From Planctomycetota bacterium (lineage in GTDB: Bacteria; Planctomycetota; UBA1135; JACQFD01), in contig JACQFD010000017.1 of NCBI GenBank assembly GCA_016200225.1, forward strand, positions 62,001 to 126,000: a DNA stretch of 64,000 nucleotides, given 5' to 3'. The first letter of the stretch is position 1, and every line of letters starts with the position of its first letter. A program made the position numbers and the translations under genes. Below, piece by piece: positions 1 through 9,151 of this stretch. Under the pieces are notes generated by a model that saw only the letters and a program-made list of their open reading frames with translations, was not told where the DNA came from and did no database searches.

Positions 1-799
1 TCAAGTTTCTGTAGAATATCGTGATCGCCTCCTCCTCGCGTCCCTGCGGATTGGCAATGTCGACGCCGCGCTCTTTCAAATGCGTCGCGCGCGAGCGCGG
101 GATGCCGAGCGTATCGCTGACGTTGCGGTCGATCCAGTCGCCGCCGCGGCTGATCGAAAAACTGAGCGCCGGAATGGTTTTGTAGCAAACGCAAATGTTA
201 GCCATGCCGCCGCCGAAACTGATGCCGATGCCGCTGAAATCGCTTTCGGCCAGTTCGGAAAACACGACCGCGTGGCCTTCGTTGATCGCGCGCGCCGTGT
301 AACCCATCGAGCGCAGCATGCCTTCGAAAAGACCCTGGTGATAAATAATATTATTATCTTTGTCGATCGACGGCGCCGGCACCGAGAAATAACAATTCTC
401 GCCGTGTTGCGACGGCGCGCCGAGCAGTTGATCGATAATTAAACGAATCATCGGGAGCGCGTCGGCGTCGCTCGGGGCGATCAAACCGTCCTTCATCGGA
501 CGGCGCGTCTCGCGGCCGAACACGTTCGCCAGTTCGAAACTCGCCTCGCCGAGTACAATTAAAGATTCGCCCCGCATGACGTAGGGAACCTTCAGTTTAG
601 TTAGCATCGCTTTGGAATAGACGTCGCCTTTGACGTCGAGGAACGCGTTGCGCTCCAACTTTACAGTAATGCTGCCGTCCGGGTTCTGCGTCGCCGCCAC
701 AAGATTGGCGGTGCCCACATCGAGGCCCTTTCCGAGCAATCGCTCGGTCGCGACTCCGCTGTTTGCCGCCGACTTGCCTTTTGTCATCGAATCACTCAC
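1..799 (-). CDS. Actin-like ATPase (Hsp70/actin fold), C-terminus cut by window edge
   Basis: The reading frame is open to base 1, so the C-terminus lies outside the window. About 266 residues are visible. Near the N-terminus is GKGLDVGTAN, matching the phosphate-1 loop of the actin/Hsp70/FtsA fold, and further on is SGIGISFGGGMANIC, matching the phosphate-2 loop. It looks like a filament-forming or regulatory actin homologue, but it is not a canonical MreB, ParM or FtsA that I can name. The GTG at 799 is preferred because GGAG (808-811) sits 8 nt upstream; an ATG at 787 is the alternative. The gene upstream on the same strand encodes a coiled-coil protein, which suggests a cytoskeletal pair (inference). 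Confidence 0.75.
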   Translation of the reverse strand, partial: MSDSMTKGKSAANSGVATERLLGKGLDVGTANLVAATQNPDGSITVKLERNAFLDVKGDVYSKAMLTKLKVPYVMRGESLIVLGEASFELANVFGRETRRPMKDGLIAPSDADALPMIRLIIDQLLGAPSQHGENCYFSVPAPSIDKDNNIIYHQGLFEGMLRSMGYTARAINEGHAVVFSELAESDFSGIGISFGGGMANICVCYKTIPALSFSISRGGDWIDRNVSDTLGIPRSRATHLKERGVDIANPQGREEEAITIFYRNL

Positions 800-885
800 G
801 ATTGCGTCTCCAAATGTTGTAATGAGAAATTCCGGGTGAAAAGTATTATATAAATTCGTATTTGATATTTCGGTCGCGAAATCGT

Positions 886-1746
886 TTATTGTTTATCCGG
901 ACCGAGTTTCATTTTCTTGATGCGCTCGAGCGCGCCGCCGATGCCCGAAGCCTTGCGTTCCTTTACGTCCAGGTGTTCGACGTTGCTCTCGAGTTTTTCG
1001 TTATTATTAAATATCTTGTCGTATTGCACATGATCGGCCTGCACGGCGCCCGAAACGCCGATCGAAAGACCGAACTTTTCGAGCCGGTCGCTAATGCCGC
1101 TCGATAACTTTTCGAGCCGCGCCTCGAGCGCTTGCATTTCCGCGGGCGGCGCGGCGGCCGGCGCGGGCGCGGCGGGCGCGTTCATTTTTTCCGTCAGTCT
1201 CGCGACCTGCGCCGCGAGCGAACTTAACAATTCCGACTGGTCGGGCGGCGTCTGCGCGTGCGCGGCCTGCGCCGCCGCGCGCGCCTCGCGCTCGGATTCG
1301 CGCGCGACGTCGCGCTCTTTTTGTAATATATCAACAAGTTTGCGCAATTCCTCGACGCGCACGCGCTCGGACGCCGCCGCTCCGTCGAGTTCGGCGCACT
1401 TTTGTTGCATTTCGCGGCTCGCGCCCGCGTACTTGCCGGTCTCGGCGCGGAGCGCGTTCAATTCCTGCGTCGCGGCCTCGAGTTGTCGAAGGCCTTCCTC
1501 GCGCGCAGCCTGCTCGGCGTCGCGCTGACGTTTCAATTCAATAAATTCGGCCTTCGACTTTTCGACCAGTTCGCGCATGCCGTCGCCTTCCTGCGCTTTC
1601 GCGATCGTTTGCCGGACCGATTCTTCAATCAGCCGCGCGACTTCCGATGCGTTGATGACGCGAACTTTCGAACGGCCGCGAGCTTCGAGCTCCTGCAGCG
1701 TCGTCGATTGCGAATGATTTTGTAAAACTTCTCGTACGTTGATCAC
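886..1746 (-). CDS. Coiled-coil protein paired with the actin-like ATPase
   Basis: A protein of about 286 residues. The N-terminal ~60 residues look globular (RVINASEVARLIEESVRQT). A long heptad-rich, Glu/Arg/Ala-rich region follows, then a Pro/Ala linker (PAAPAPAAAPPAE) and a short conserved-looking tail ending in GGALERIKKMKLGPDKQ. The reading frame continues upstream, but the GTG at 1746 removes a basic low-complexity stretch that overlaps the divergent phosphoesterase gene. It precedes the actin-like gene by 86 nt on the same strand, so the two are probably co-transcribed. I do not recognise a named family. A structural or adaptor role with the actin homologue is inference from neighbourhood and the coiled coil. 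Confidence 0.7.
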   Translation of the reverse strand: MINVREVLQNHSQSTTLQELEARGRSKVRVINASEVARLIEESVRQTIAKAQEGDGMRELVEKSKAEFIELKRQRDAEQAAREEGLRQLEAATQELNALRAETGKYAGASREMQQKCAELDGAAASERVRVEELRKLVDILQKERDVARESEREARAAAQAAHAQTPPDQSELLSSLAAQVARLTEKMNAPAAPAPAAAPPAEMQALEARLEKLSSGISDRLEKFGLSIGVSGAVQADHVQYDKIFNNNEKLESNVEHLDVKERKASGIGGALERIKKMKLGPDKQ

Positions 1747-1862
1747 GCATGCACCCCGGGGATCATGTCGTCGCCAATATCGGCGAGCGTCCGCGGAAAC
1801 TTGAGAAATCCCCGGCCCCGCTCGGCCGATGGAAAGCCGCCGACATTTGATAACATTGCGGC

Positions 1863-3071
1863 ATGACCGCCACGGCATGGCCATGGAGGCGCGCCGCCAT
1901 CGCCGGCGCGTGCCTGCTCGGCTCGTTACTTCTTTACGGATACGCGCGCGACCGCGCGTTCGTCGCGCGCCCGTACCTCGCGGAACCCGCGGCGGGCCAC
2001 GTCGTCGTGCGCGGCATTACTAAGAATCCGACGCGGTGGACGGCGGTGCCGTTGACGCCGGGTTCGCCGCACGGCGAGGAGGCGGCGCCGACGCGATTGC
2101 ATCAAATCGAATTTTCACGCCTGCCGGCCGATCGAATTGTTGAAATACAAATACTCGAGGACGGCAATCCGGTGCAGGGCGGAAAATTAAGATTCAAGAC
2201 GGAGCCGGGTCCCGCGGCGGCGACGTTCGATTTTATCGTTGTCGGCGACAGCGGCGGCCATCCCGACCGCGTGCTCGAAATGTTCGGCGCGACGCCCGCG
2301 CAGGGCGCGAAAAAACGCCCCGACCGATTGGTAAAATGGATGTCGGAGGCGCGGCCTCAATTGTTGTTACATGCCGGCGATGTTACTTATCCAAAGGGAT
2401 CGCGCGACGATTATGCGCGCGCGTTTTTCCGGCCGTTCGAGCCGCTCATCGCGACGGCGCCGGTCGTCGCGGCGCCGGGCAATCATGATTTAAAAACCGA
2501 GGACGGCGCGCCGTTTCTCGACGTATTTCGCCATTCGAACGCGCCGCCGCTTTCGGAAGGTAAATATTACTCATTCGATTACGGTCCAATGCACGTGTCG
2601 GTTCTCGATTCGAACGAGGAGGATTTCGAATTATTAGATAATCAATCGCGCTGGCTGCGCGCCGATCTTCGCGCCGCGAAACGCCCGTGGAAAATTGTAT
2701 TATGCCACGTGCCGCTGCTTTTTAATTGTAATGATCAGCGCGCGCGGCATTCGCCGCGGCAGGTGGCGATCTGCGACGCGCTGCGCGTGATTTGTGAAGT
2801 CGAGGGCGTGTCCGTCGTCTTCGCGGGCCATCGCCACTGGTATGAACGCTCGCTTCCGACGAACGGGATCACGCAAATCATCACCGGCGGCGGCGGCGAC
2901 GAGCTCGACGATTATCGTAAATTCGGAGTCGGAACCTACGCGCGCGCAGAAAGTTACTTCCACTTCGTCCACGGCCGCGTGAACGGCGACGTCCTCACGA
3001 TCGACGCGATCCGCGACACGGGCGAAAATTTCGAAGATCCGGGCGGCGCGCGCATTTTGCGCCGCAGGTGA
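1863..3071 (+). CDS. Membrane-anchored or exported metallophosphoesterase (purple acid phosphatase-like)
   Basis: A calcineurin-type metallophosphoesterase of 402 residues. It has an N-terminal hydrophobic segment (AAIAGACLLGSLLLYGY) and a ~90-residue beta-rich region resembling the N-terminal domain of purple acid phosphatases. The catalytic domain carries the metal-ligand motifs in order: GDSGG, HAGDVTYP, APGNHD, LCHVP and AGHRHWYE. It should hydrolyse phosphate esters outside the cytoplasm; the substrate cannot be told from sequence. It is transcribed divergently from the coiled-coil gene, leaving about 115 nt as a shared promoter region. SSB follows 70 nt downstream. Confidence 0.88.
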   Translation: MTATAWPWRRAAIAGACLLGSLLLYGYARDRAFVARPYLAEPAAGHVVVRGITKNPTRWTAVPLTPGSPHGEEAAPTRLHQIEFSRLPADRIVEIQILEDGNPVQGGKLRFKTEPGPAAATFDFIVVGDSGGHPDRVLEMFGATPAQGAKKRPDRLVKWMSEARPQLLLHAGDVTYPKGSRDDYARAFFRPFEPLIATAPVVAAPGNHDLKTEDGAPFLDVFRHSNAPPLSEGKYYSFDYGPMHVSVLDSNEEDFELLDNQSRWLRADLRAAKRPWKIVLCHVPLLFNCNDQRARHSPRQVAICDALRVICEVEGVSVVFAGHRHWYERSLPTNGITQIITGGGGDELDDYRKFGVGTYARAESYFHFVHGRVNGDVLTIDAIRDTGENFEDPGGARILRRR

Positions 3072-3140
3072 TCCGCGGATACCATGCCGAACCTCGAAAC
3101 AGCCCCGCAATCGAAACAACTGTTACATCATTACTAAAGA

Positions 3141-3590
3141 ATGGCATCATTAAACAAAGTCTTATTGATCGGCAATCTGACGCGCGACCCCGAGCTCCGG
3201 CAGATTCCGAGCGGTCAATCCGTTTGCAAACTCGGACTCGCCACGAATCGTAAATATAAAGCCCAAACCGGCGAGATGCGCGAAGAGGTAACCTTCGTCG
3301 ATGTTACAGTTTGGGGAACCCGCGGCGAAACCGTCGCGCGTTTTTTTAAGAAAGGCGAACCGATTTTCATCGAAGGGCGCCTCGTGCTCGAGGAGTGGAC
3401 CGACAAGACGTCGGGGCAAAAGCGGACGCGCCTGTCGGTGACGGCCGACGACTGGCAGTTCGTTTCGTCAAAAGGCGGCGGCGCCGGACGATCGGCGGGC
3501 GGCGCGTCGACGACTTCGGAAGCGCCCGCGCAGGGCGGCGGCGGCGAAGACGAGGCATCGCTCGACGCGGGCGGCGGCGTGCCGTTTTAA
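3141..3590 (+). CDS. ssb: Single-stranded DNA-binding protein
   Basis: Binds single-stranded DNA during replication, recombination and repair. Residues 1-105 form the OB-fold, with the typical start NKVLLIGNLTRDPELR and the later VTVWG, GEPIFIEGRL and LEEW patches. A flexible Gly/Ser/Glu linker follows. Length (149) is normal. The C-terminal tip reads GGGVPF rather than the usual acidic DDDIPF: the PF end that contacts partner proteins is kept, while the acidic residues sit further back (GGEDEASLD). A strong terminator follows. The family assignment is secure. Confidence 0.96.
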   Translation: MASLNKVLLIGNLTRDPELRQIPSGQSVCKLGLATNRKYKAQTGEMREEVTFVDVTVWGTRGETVARFFKKGEPIFIEGRLVLEEWTDKTSGQKRTRLSVTADDWQFVSSKGGGAGRSAGGASTTSEAPAQGGGGEDEASLDAGGGVPF

Positions 3591-3647
3591 CGATTCAACG
3601 GCGGCACTGAAAAATCGCGAAAGTTTTTCCGGATTCGCGACGAAAAG

Positions 3648-3679
3648 CGGGGTGGCGGACGCCGCCCCGTTTTTTTTTT
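3648..3679 (+). terminator. Rho-independent terminator after ssb
   Basis: A 10-bp GC-rich hairpin, CGGGGTGGCG / CGCCGCCCCG with one G-U pair and a 2-nt loop, is followed directly by ten T residues (3670-3679). It lies 58 nt after the ssb stop codon and should end transcription from the phosphoesterase/ssb direction. Confidence 0.88.
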
Positions 3680-3745
3680 GATAATAAACAAAGCAATAAA
3701 CAAAGCGTCGACCGCGAACACCGCAAACCTCCCCGTTCATTAACA

Positions 3746-4117
3746 ATGAAACCAACTCCACGCATCGCCGTCATTCAGCCCGTGAAAGAGCGCCGCGCGC
3801 ATCCCCGCGCAAAGGCCGATTTTCGAGTCGTCATCGCGGCGGCCGACCGCCGCATCGAAGCGCGCGTTCGTGATATATCACAATCCGGCGTTTGTTTCAT
3901 TTCGCCGAAGCCGATCCTCGAAATGACGGCCGTGAAACTCGAACTCGCGCTGCCCGGAATGGCGGGCGAAATGTTAAGTGTGCGCGGCGCGATCGTCCGC
4001 AACGAAAAAACGTCGGACGGCGAATATGAAATAGCAATATTCTTCACCGGCATTACCGAAAGCGAACGCGAAAGAATCCGCGAATTTGTAAACAGCAGGC
4101 AGCCGGTGGCGGTTTGA
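3746..4117 (+). CDS. PilZ domain protein (likely cyclic-di-GMP binding)
   Basis: A single PilZ domain of 123 residues. Both c-di-GMP-binding signatures are visible: the arginine motif KERRAHPR near residue 15 and DISQSG (D/N-x-S-x-x-G type) about 30 residues later. The rest has the expected beta-barrel pattern and ends in a short helix with the sequence ESERERIREFVNSR. Stand-alone PilZ proteins act as c-di-GMP receptors that influence motility, exopolysaccharide or enzymes; the partner is not evident here. It is separated from ssb by a terminator and has its own intergenic start. Confidence 0.88.
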   Translation: MKPTPRIAVIQPVKERRAHPRAKADFRVVIAAADRRIEARVRDISQSGVCFISPKPILEMTAVKLELALPGMAGEMLSVRGAIVRNEKTSDGEYEIAIFFTGITESERERIREFVNSRQPVAV

Positions 4118-4490
4118 GAGGAGCAAACGCACTTGCTTCGGCGCCATTGAAGTTCTCACAGTAAGAAATATTAGTCGCGGTCTATCTGCGGAAATGAAGA
4201 TTCCGTATAACTTTGCTATTTATGACTTTTAGGGTCTCGCTCAAGCGAGAAGCGTGGCCAACGACGCAAACCACCATCCGGGTGCGGCGAGGATAAAAAT
4301 GCGCACTCCCGAAGCCAAATTGTAGCTCGCAGAAATCCGGCAGCGATGCTGCGGAGAAATAATTTAAGCAAGAAGCTTGTTGCACAATTCCCCAAATACG
4401 AGGACGATGTCGCCAGCTTGAGTCTTTTCGTCCCCGCGGAGGCTCAAGCCTACACATTGCGGGGAAGTCTGCGGAGTCAGGAGAATTTGC
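4118..4490. other. Gene-free leader (373 nt) upstream of the oxidase gene
   Basis: No convincing coding frame. It contains two short inverted repeats: TCTCG...CGAGA at 4235-4250, and a GCAGC-GAT-GCTGC hairpin near 4343-4355. The region ends in AGGAG just before the oxidase ATG. It may be a promoter and 5' leader. I see no recognisable riboswitch. Confidence 0.5.
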
Positions 4491-6326
4491 ATGAACGTGT
4501 TCAACATTATTACAGAGCGCGTGAGCATCATTTGCGCACCACGGGCCACGCCGTCAAAGATCTTCATCGTTAGCATTGTCATGGCGATATTTGCTAACAT
4601 TGGCGTGGCACAGAACCCATCTTCGGAAGGGCAGTGGTCAGGTCCTTTTACTCTCGGCCTCTTTTCCAACCCGCCGACCGTACCCGTCTTTGACTTCAAC
4701 CATGCGATCGTCGGCAATGCACCGATTATTGATTATGAGATCGGCCATTGTTGTTTGATCCCCCAGACAAATACTGTTCTCGTCTGGAACCCGCAGCAAA
4801 CGCAGTTTACGCCGACGGGGTCGTTCTGCAGTTGGTACAATGACCGTACATACCGCGTCTGGATCGTCGACCCCATTAACCAATCGTTTCAGACGATTGA
4901 TCTCTTCCAAGTCTCGCCCGTCGACTCGGATATGTTTTGTTCGGGCCATACATGGCGAAAAGATGGCACGCTTCTAATCGTCGGAGGAAATGCCGGAGGT
5001 CAAAGTACAGTCGTCAACAGTTGCATCCCTAGCGTTCGGTTCGCGAACGAAGGTTACATATTCGATCCCGCGACGCTGACTTTTACAAAAACGACGATGA
5101 ATAAGAATCGATGGTATCCAACTGCGTTTACGCAGGACAACGATAGCTCATTTGTAATCGGCGGCACACCCATTCAGGAGTGGGAATATTTACCATTCGG
5201 AACATCAAATTGGATCCTTGAAAGCGATCCTACAAATCAGACCCCGTTTCAGTCGTACCCACGGATAGTCCAATTGTCGAGTGGCGCGTTGTTCACAGCT
5301 CAGGATCAGGCGAATTCCTATCAAGCCATCGAATCATGGACATTTACCACAAGCTCTCCGAAGCTACTAAAAACGCATGCGGCACTGGCGCAGTATCATC
5401 GCGAGGACGGCACGGCGGTTATTTTACATAAACAAGGCGCAAACGGCCTTGATCGAGTCATCGCATTCGGCGGCGGACCGCACGCATCCGTTGGGATAGC
5501 CGGCACGCCGCTCCTTCCAATTCCGCAAACGCCGACAAGCATCGGTGCGCCGTACGATTCGTTAAAGACGGTGGAAGAGTTTTATAATTTTGACCCAACG
5601 GGGGCGAATCCGCCAAGTGTACAGAAAAAACTCCAGAATAGTACCAACACCGGATTAAACTCATTTCGCCAGTTTTGTAATTCTGTAACTCTTCCGACGG
5701 GAAAAGTACTTCTCGTCGGTGGCGCAAAAAATGACTATCAATGGGCTATTAACACCGGACAACCCGGCGCGGTGGGTCCGATTCCGATATTGACACCCGA
5801 ACTGTTTGATCCGGGCTCAGCTTCGAACTTGGACGGTAGTACACAGAACATGGCGGACCAGCGAGTGCCGCGAGTTTATCATTCAACCTCTCTTTTGATG
5901 CCTGATGCCCGCGTCCTCTCGATGGGAGGCGAAAACGTCGCTGGCTTTCTAGCTTCCCGCGAATCGTTTGAGATTTTCAGTCCCCCCTATTTGTTTCAAG
6001 GGGCGAGGCCTCGGATCACTGTTGCGCCTCCCGCGAGTATTACTTATGGAAATCCTATCAGTCTGACCGCGGACTCGCTCAATGGCCTCTCAAAAGTCGT
6101 TTTGATCCGGCCGGGCGCCGTCACCCACGCATTTGACGCGGATCAGAGGTATATTGAACTTGCATTTACGTCCACCCAATCGGGAAGAGTTTATAGTATT
6201 AGCGCTACGGCGCCAGCCGACTCGAAGATCGCGCCGTCCGGCTATTATATGCTTTTTGTCGTGAGCGCGACGTCTGCTACAATTACCGACGGAATTCCCT
6301 CCGTCGCGGCTTGGGTCCATTTGTAA
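4491..6326 (+). CDS. Secreted copper-radical oxidase (galactose/glyoxal oxidase type, DUF1929)
   Basis: An exported protein of 611 residues. A hydrophobic segment (IFIVSIVMAIFANIGVAQ, cleavage around residue 40) is followed by a Kelch-type seven-bladed propeller and a C-terminal DUF1929 immunoglobulin-like domain starting near YLFQGARPRITVAPP. The copper-radical signature appears intact: FCSGH with Cys150, RWYPT with Tyr209 (the expected Cys-Tyr cofactor pair), VYHSTSLLMPDARVLSMGG with a Tyr-His pair, and a late THAFD histidine. The family oxidises primary alcohols or aldehydes with O2, giving H2O2. AGGAG upstream supports the ATG. It stands alone between an untranslated leader and a terminator. 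The substrate is unknown. Confidence 0.85.
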   Translation: MNVFNIITERVSIICAPRATPSKIFIVSIVMAIFANIGVAQNPSSEGQWSGPFTLGLFSNPPTVPVFDFNHAIVGNAPIIDYEIGHCCLIPQTNTVLVWNPQQTQFTPTGSFCSWYNDRTYRVWIVDPINQSFQTIDLFQVSPVDSDMFCSGHTWRKDGTLLIVGGNAGGQSTVVNSCIPSVRFANEGYIFDPATLTFTKTTMNKNRWYPTAFTQDNDSSFVIGGTPIQEWEYLPFGTSNWILESDPTNQTPFQSYPRIVQLSSGALFTAQDQANSYQAIESWTFTTSSPKLLKTHAALAQYHREDGTAVILHKQGANGLDRVIAFGGGPHASVGIAGTPLLPIPQTPTSIGAPYDSLKTVEEFYNFDPTGANPPSVQKKLQNSTNTGLNSFRQFCNSVTLPTGKVLLVGGAKNDYQWAINTGQPGAVGPIPILTPELFDPGSASNLDGSTQNMADQRVPRVYHSTSLLMPDARVLSMGGENVAGFLASRESFEIFSPPYLFQGARPRITVAPPASITYGNPISLTADSLNGLSKVVLIRPGAVTHAFDADQRYIELAFTSTQSGRVYSISATAPADSKIAPSGYYMLFVVSATSATITDGIPSVAAWVHL

Positions 6327-6369
6327 TTCAGGGTTGCACCGGATCCTAAGAATTGAGACTCATTCTTCA

Positions 6370-6401
6370 GGGCGCGCCGGATGCGGCGCGCCTCTTTTTT
6401 T
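6370..6401 (+). terminator. Rho-independent terminator after the copper-radical oxidase
   Basis: GGCGCGCC / GGCGCGCC hairpin (6371-6392) with a 7-nt loop, followed by a run of seven T residues (6395-6401). The stem is strong. It also lies just past the end of the convergent SBBP gene, but the T-run favours the plus strand. Confidence 0.8.
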
Positions 6402-6425
6402 GTCAAAATTCCACAATGCGGGGAC

Positions 6426-9017
6426 TCACCCGACAATAATTACGATAATCCCGTTGGACGAACTTAAATTATATGGAGACGGCGAACAGGATCCATTCCA
6501 GAGCCAGACGGCTTGTAAATAAAACGTCTGTCCCAGAAGGCTCGTATTATTTGGAATAGGTATCGTAAGCGATGCTCCGCCGCTGGCGTCGCTCGTCATG
6601 TCCATTCCAAACGCGGCGGGCGATAACAGGTCCACGAGAATATCGCATCCCAGTCCATAAGGATCGGTTCCGGGCGGCAATCCTGTGTCACCGACGAGCA
6701 ACAAACCCAGCGAACTGGGCGGCGCCTCGCCGCAGAATAACGAAAAACTTGGATTGTTAATGTTCGGCGATGCCTGAATGGAAAGGACGTGCGAACCATT
6801 GCAGCCCGGAGTTCCGCTTCCGTATGACGAAACTGGAAAGTCAATTTTTGAAACGAAGGCATCAGCCAATCCGTTATATATTGCATCATACGCGCCATTC
6901 GTTACCGGAAAATTCGGCGTGTATGTGACACCGGTCACGAAGGCATTCCCCATTGAATCGGTAGCTATTGCGAGACATTCATCTTGAGCACCACTTCCAC
7001 CAAGGTAGCTTGAGTAGATCAACTTAGATCCAGTGAAATTGAGAAGAGTTATAAATCCATCGACGTTATTCGAAGTGTCAAACATCTTGTCAAACGCACC
7101 AGGAGTCGTCGGAAAATTATTTGAATCCGTGTAACCCACAAGGACGGCCAATCCGAGGGGAGTCAGTGAGATTCCATATCCATAATCAAAGTTGGAACCA
7201 CCGAAGAACGTGCTGTAAACTAAGAAAGCGCCGGTTGCGTCCAATTTTGTAATGAATGCACTTACGGACGCAGGAAGCGTGGTTGCCCACGCTCCAGATG
7301 TCACGGGAAACAGGGCGGCGAGCGTACCGCCAGTCACATAAACTGCGCCATCGGAATCAATCGCGAGCGCCTCCAGATAGGTATCATTGTCATCGCCCGC
7401 AAGAAATGTCGAGTAAACGAGGCCGCTTCCCTGCGGGTTGAGTTTTGTAATGAATCCCTTGCGCCCGAAGGTGCCAAAAGTTGTATCAAATGCGCCGGGC
7501 GTCACGGGATATTTCGGTTGGCGCGTGGTGCCGCCGATGTACACGGATCCAGCCGAATCAACTGCAATTCCACCGGCAAGCGTCTCGACGTTGTCGGTTA
7601 TGGCTCCCGTAAGAAAAGTAGAATAAACAAGCGCCGTCCCCGATGGATTGAGCTTCGTCACCGCCGTCGTGTAGTTTGGTCCTTTTACAGTTTGAAAGGC
7701 TCCAGGAGTTGTTGGATAGTTCGTAGAATTCGACTGAACTGGCGAAAAATAAGCGTTGCCGACTCCATCGAGGGCTAGCACACCCGCTGCGTCAAATCCG
7801 GATCCTCCAACGTAACTTCCATAAATAAGAGCTGTGCCGGCGGAGTTTAACTTTACAACGCCGAGGTCGTTGGAGCCTCCGTTATACGTAGTATCAAATG
7901 ACCCGGGCGTCGTTGGAAAGTCGCTGGACGCTGTATTGAAAAGAACATAAGCCTCTCCAAGGTTGTTGACTCTAATATCGTGCCCGGTTTCAATCGATGA
8001 ACCTCCAAGGAGTGTCGAATAAACGAGGGCAGTTCCTGTTGCGCTCAACTTCGTGACGAATCCGTCTTGCCCACCCGTGACAAATGTCTTTATTGCACCC
8101 GGTGTAGTAGGGAAAACCGACAAAGTTTGTCCGGTGATGTAAGTCGCCCCAAGAGTATCTACGGAAATGGCGGTTCCAAAGTCATCTCCAGTGCCTCCCA
8201 AGTACGTCGAGTACTCCAATCCAGGATCAATAACAATCGAATCGCCTGCACATACGTCCAAGAGTTGAAATCCACACCTTCGATCGTCCAGCGCCAAATA
8301 GTTACAACGAACTTCTTTTTGATTCTTCGCCTTCGACGTAACAAACGCCCGCGGCTTCGGCTGGCGCAGCGTACCTGCGGAAGTCTTGATCTCGAGCGAT
8401 CCATCCTCGCCGATGGATAAAGTCTCGGCTCCGTCAAAACGAAGAACGACGCGCGAGGGATCCGCCCCTGGTTCAAGAACAAAATCATATTCGATATGCC
8501 CATCCTGCTCCCGGAATTGTAAATTGATATTCTCATAAACATTTTTGTAAAATATCGTTCTTGCGTCGGGGGCCTGCGCCACCCATTGCGAGGGCTGATT
8601 GCCCAATAGAAAATTAAACGAAGTCGTGTCCGGATCTTCGCCCTGTATTGTAGTCTTCGGCGACGCTCCCTCGAACGCGATTTCCACACACGTACTCTGC
8701 ACTAAATCGGCGCGGGACTTCAAGAAAACGCCAAATCCGCCTTCTCTACAATGCATGGCAAGGCCGCCGCCCTTCGCGGTGAATTTCGCCGAACGTTCCG
8801 CCTGCCCGCAATTTTCGATAAATTGGATTGGCAGCACCCGTTCTCGCGGCGGACGTAATGATGTCGAAACGCTTGCGACCGGAAATCTCGCCTGCGGATT
8901 CTGGAAGCCCTGCGAAGTCGCGTTGCTACTCCATACCGCGACGATTCCCAGGCCCCACAGCCAAGTCGTCGGAAGACGCCCGTGAATCGCACCTCCGATG
9001 GAATTCGTTGCGAACAT
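6426..9017 (-). CDS. Exported SBBP-repeat protein with Planctomycetota-type C-terminal domain
   Basis: About 863 residues. Order: signal sequence with hydrophobic core WLWGLGIVAVWSS; a ~200-residue N-terminal region resembling DUF7948 (starting FIENCGQAERSAKF); then roughly seven SBBP (beta-propeller-like) repeats with recurring YSTYLGG / GNAYVTG / FPTTPGAFD / FVTKLN motifs; and a C-terminal ~115-residue domain starting YGSGTPGCNG. The same C-terminal domain ends the esterase at 20425-21756. Probably surface-exposed or secreted; the function is unknown. The start is uncertain: ATG 9017 gives a normal signal peptide, and a TTG at 9077 would add 20 residues. Convergent with the oxidase gene. 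Confidence 0.82.
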   Translation of the reverse strand: MFATNSIGGAIHGRLPTTWLWGLGIVAVWSSNATSQGFQNPQARFPVASVSTSLRPPRERVLPIQFIENCGQAERSAKFTAKGGGLAMHCREGGFGVFLKSRADLVQSTCVEIAFEGASPKTTIQGEDPDTTSFNFLLGNQPSQWVAQAPDARTIFYKNVYENINLQFREQDGHIEYDFVLEPGADPSRVVLRFDGAETLSIGEDGSLEIKTSAGTLRQPKPRAFVTSKAKNQKEVRCNYLALDDRRCGFQLLDVCAGDSIVIDPGLEYSTYLGGTGDDFGTAISVDTLGATYITGQTLSVFPTTPGAIKTFVTGGQDGFVTKLSATGTALVYSTLLGGSSIETGHDIRVNNLGEAYVLFNTASSDFPTTPGSFDTTYNGGSNDLGVVKLNSAGTALIYGSYVGGSGFDAAGVLALDGVGNAYFSPVQSNSTNYPTTPGAFQTVKGPNYTTAVTKLNPSGTALVYSTFLTGAITDNVETLAGGIAVDSAGSVYIGGTTRQPKYPVTPGAFDTTFGTFGRKGFITKLNPQGSGLVYSTFLAGDDNDTYLEALAIDSDGAVYVTGGTLAALFPVTSGAWATTLPASVSAFITKLDATGAFLVYSTFFGGSNFDYGYGISLTPLGLAVLVGYTDSNNFPTTPGAFDKMFDTSNNVDGFITLLNFTGSKLIYSSYLGGSGAQDECLAIATDSMGNAFVTGVTYTPNFPVTNGAYDAIYNGLADAFVSKIDFPVSSYGSGTPGCNGSHVLSIQASPNINNPSFSLFCGEAPPSSLGLLLVGDTGLPPGTDPYGLGCDILVDLLSPAAFGMDMTSDASGGASLTIPIPNNTSLLGQTFYLQAVWLWNGSCSPSPYNLSSSNGIIVIIVG

Positions 9018-9151
9018 GCTGAACAAGAATCGCCTGTTTCTCGAATGCAAGCCACCACGAAATCCCGATAATTCCAAAGCAAAGAGTTGAAAACCCGCCG
9101 GGCACTTTCAAGGGGTCAACTTCCCTTGATGAGAATTCCTGGAGTCGAATA

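Noticed and set aside
1-799. MreB identity for the first gene
   Set aside because: It has an actin/Hsp70-type fold by two motifs, but the sequence lacks the MreB patterns I would expect. Named only by fold.
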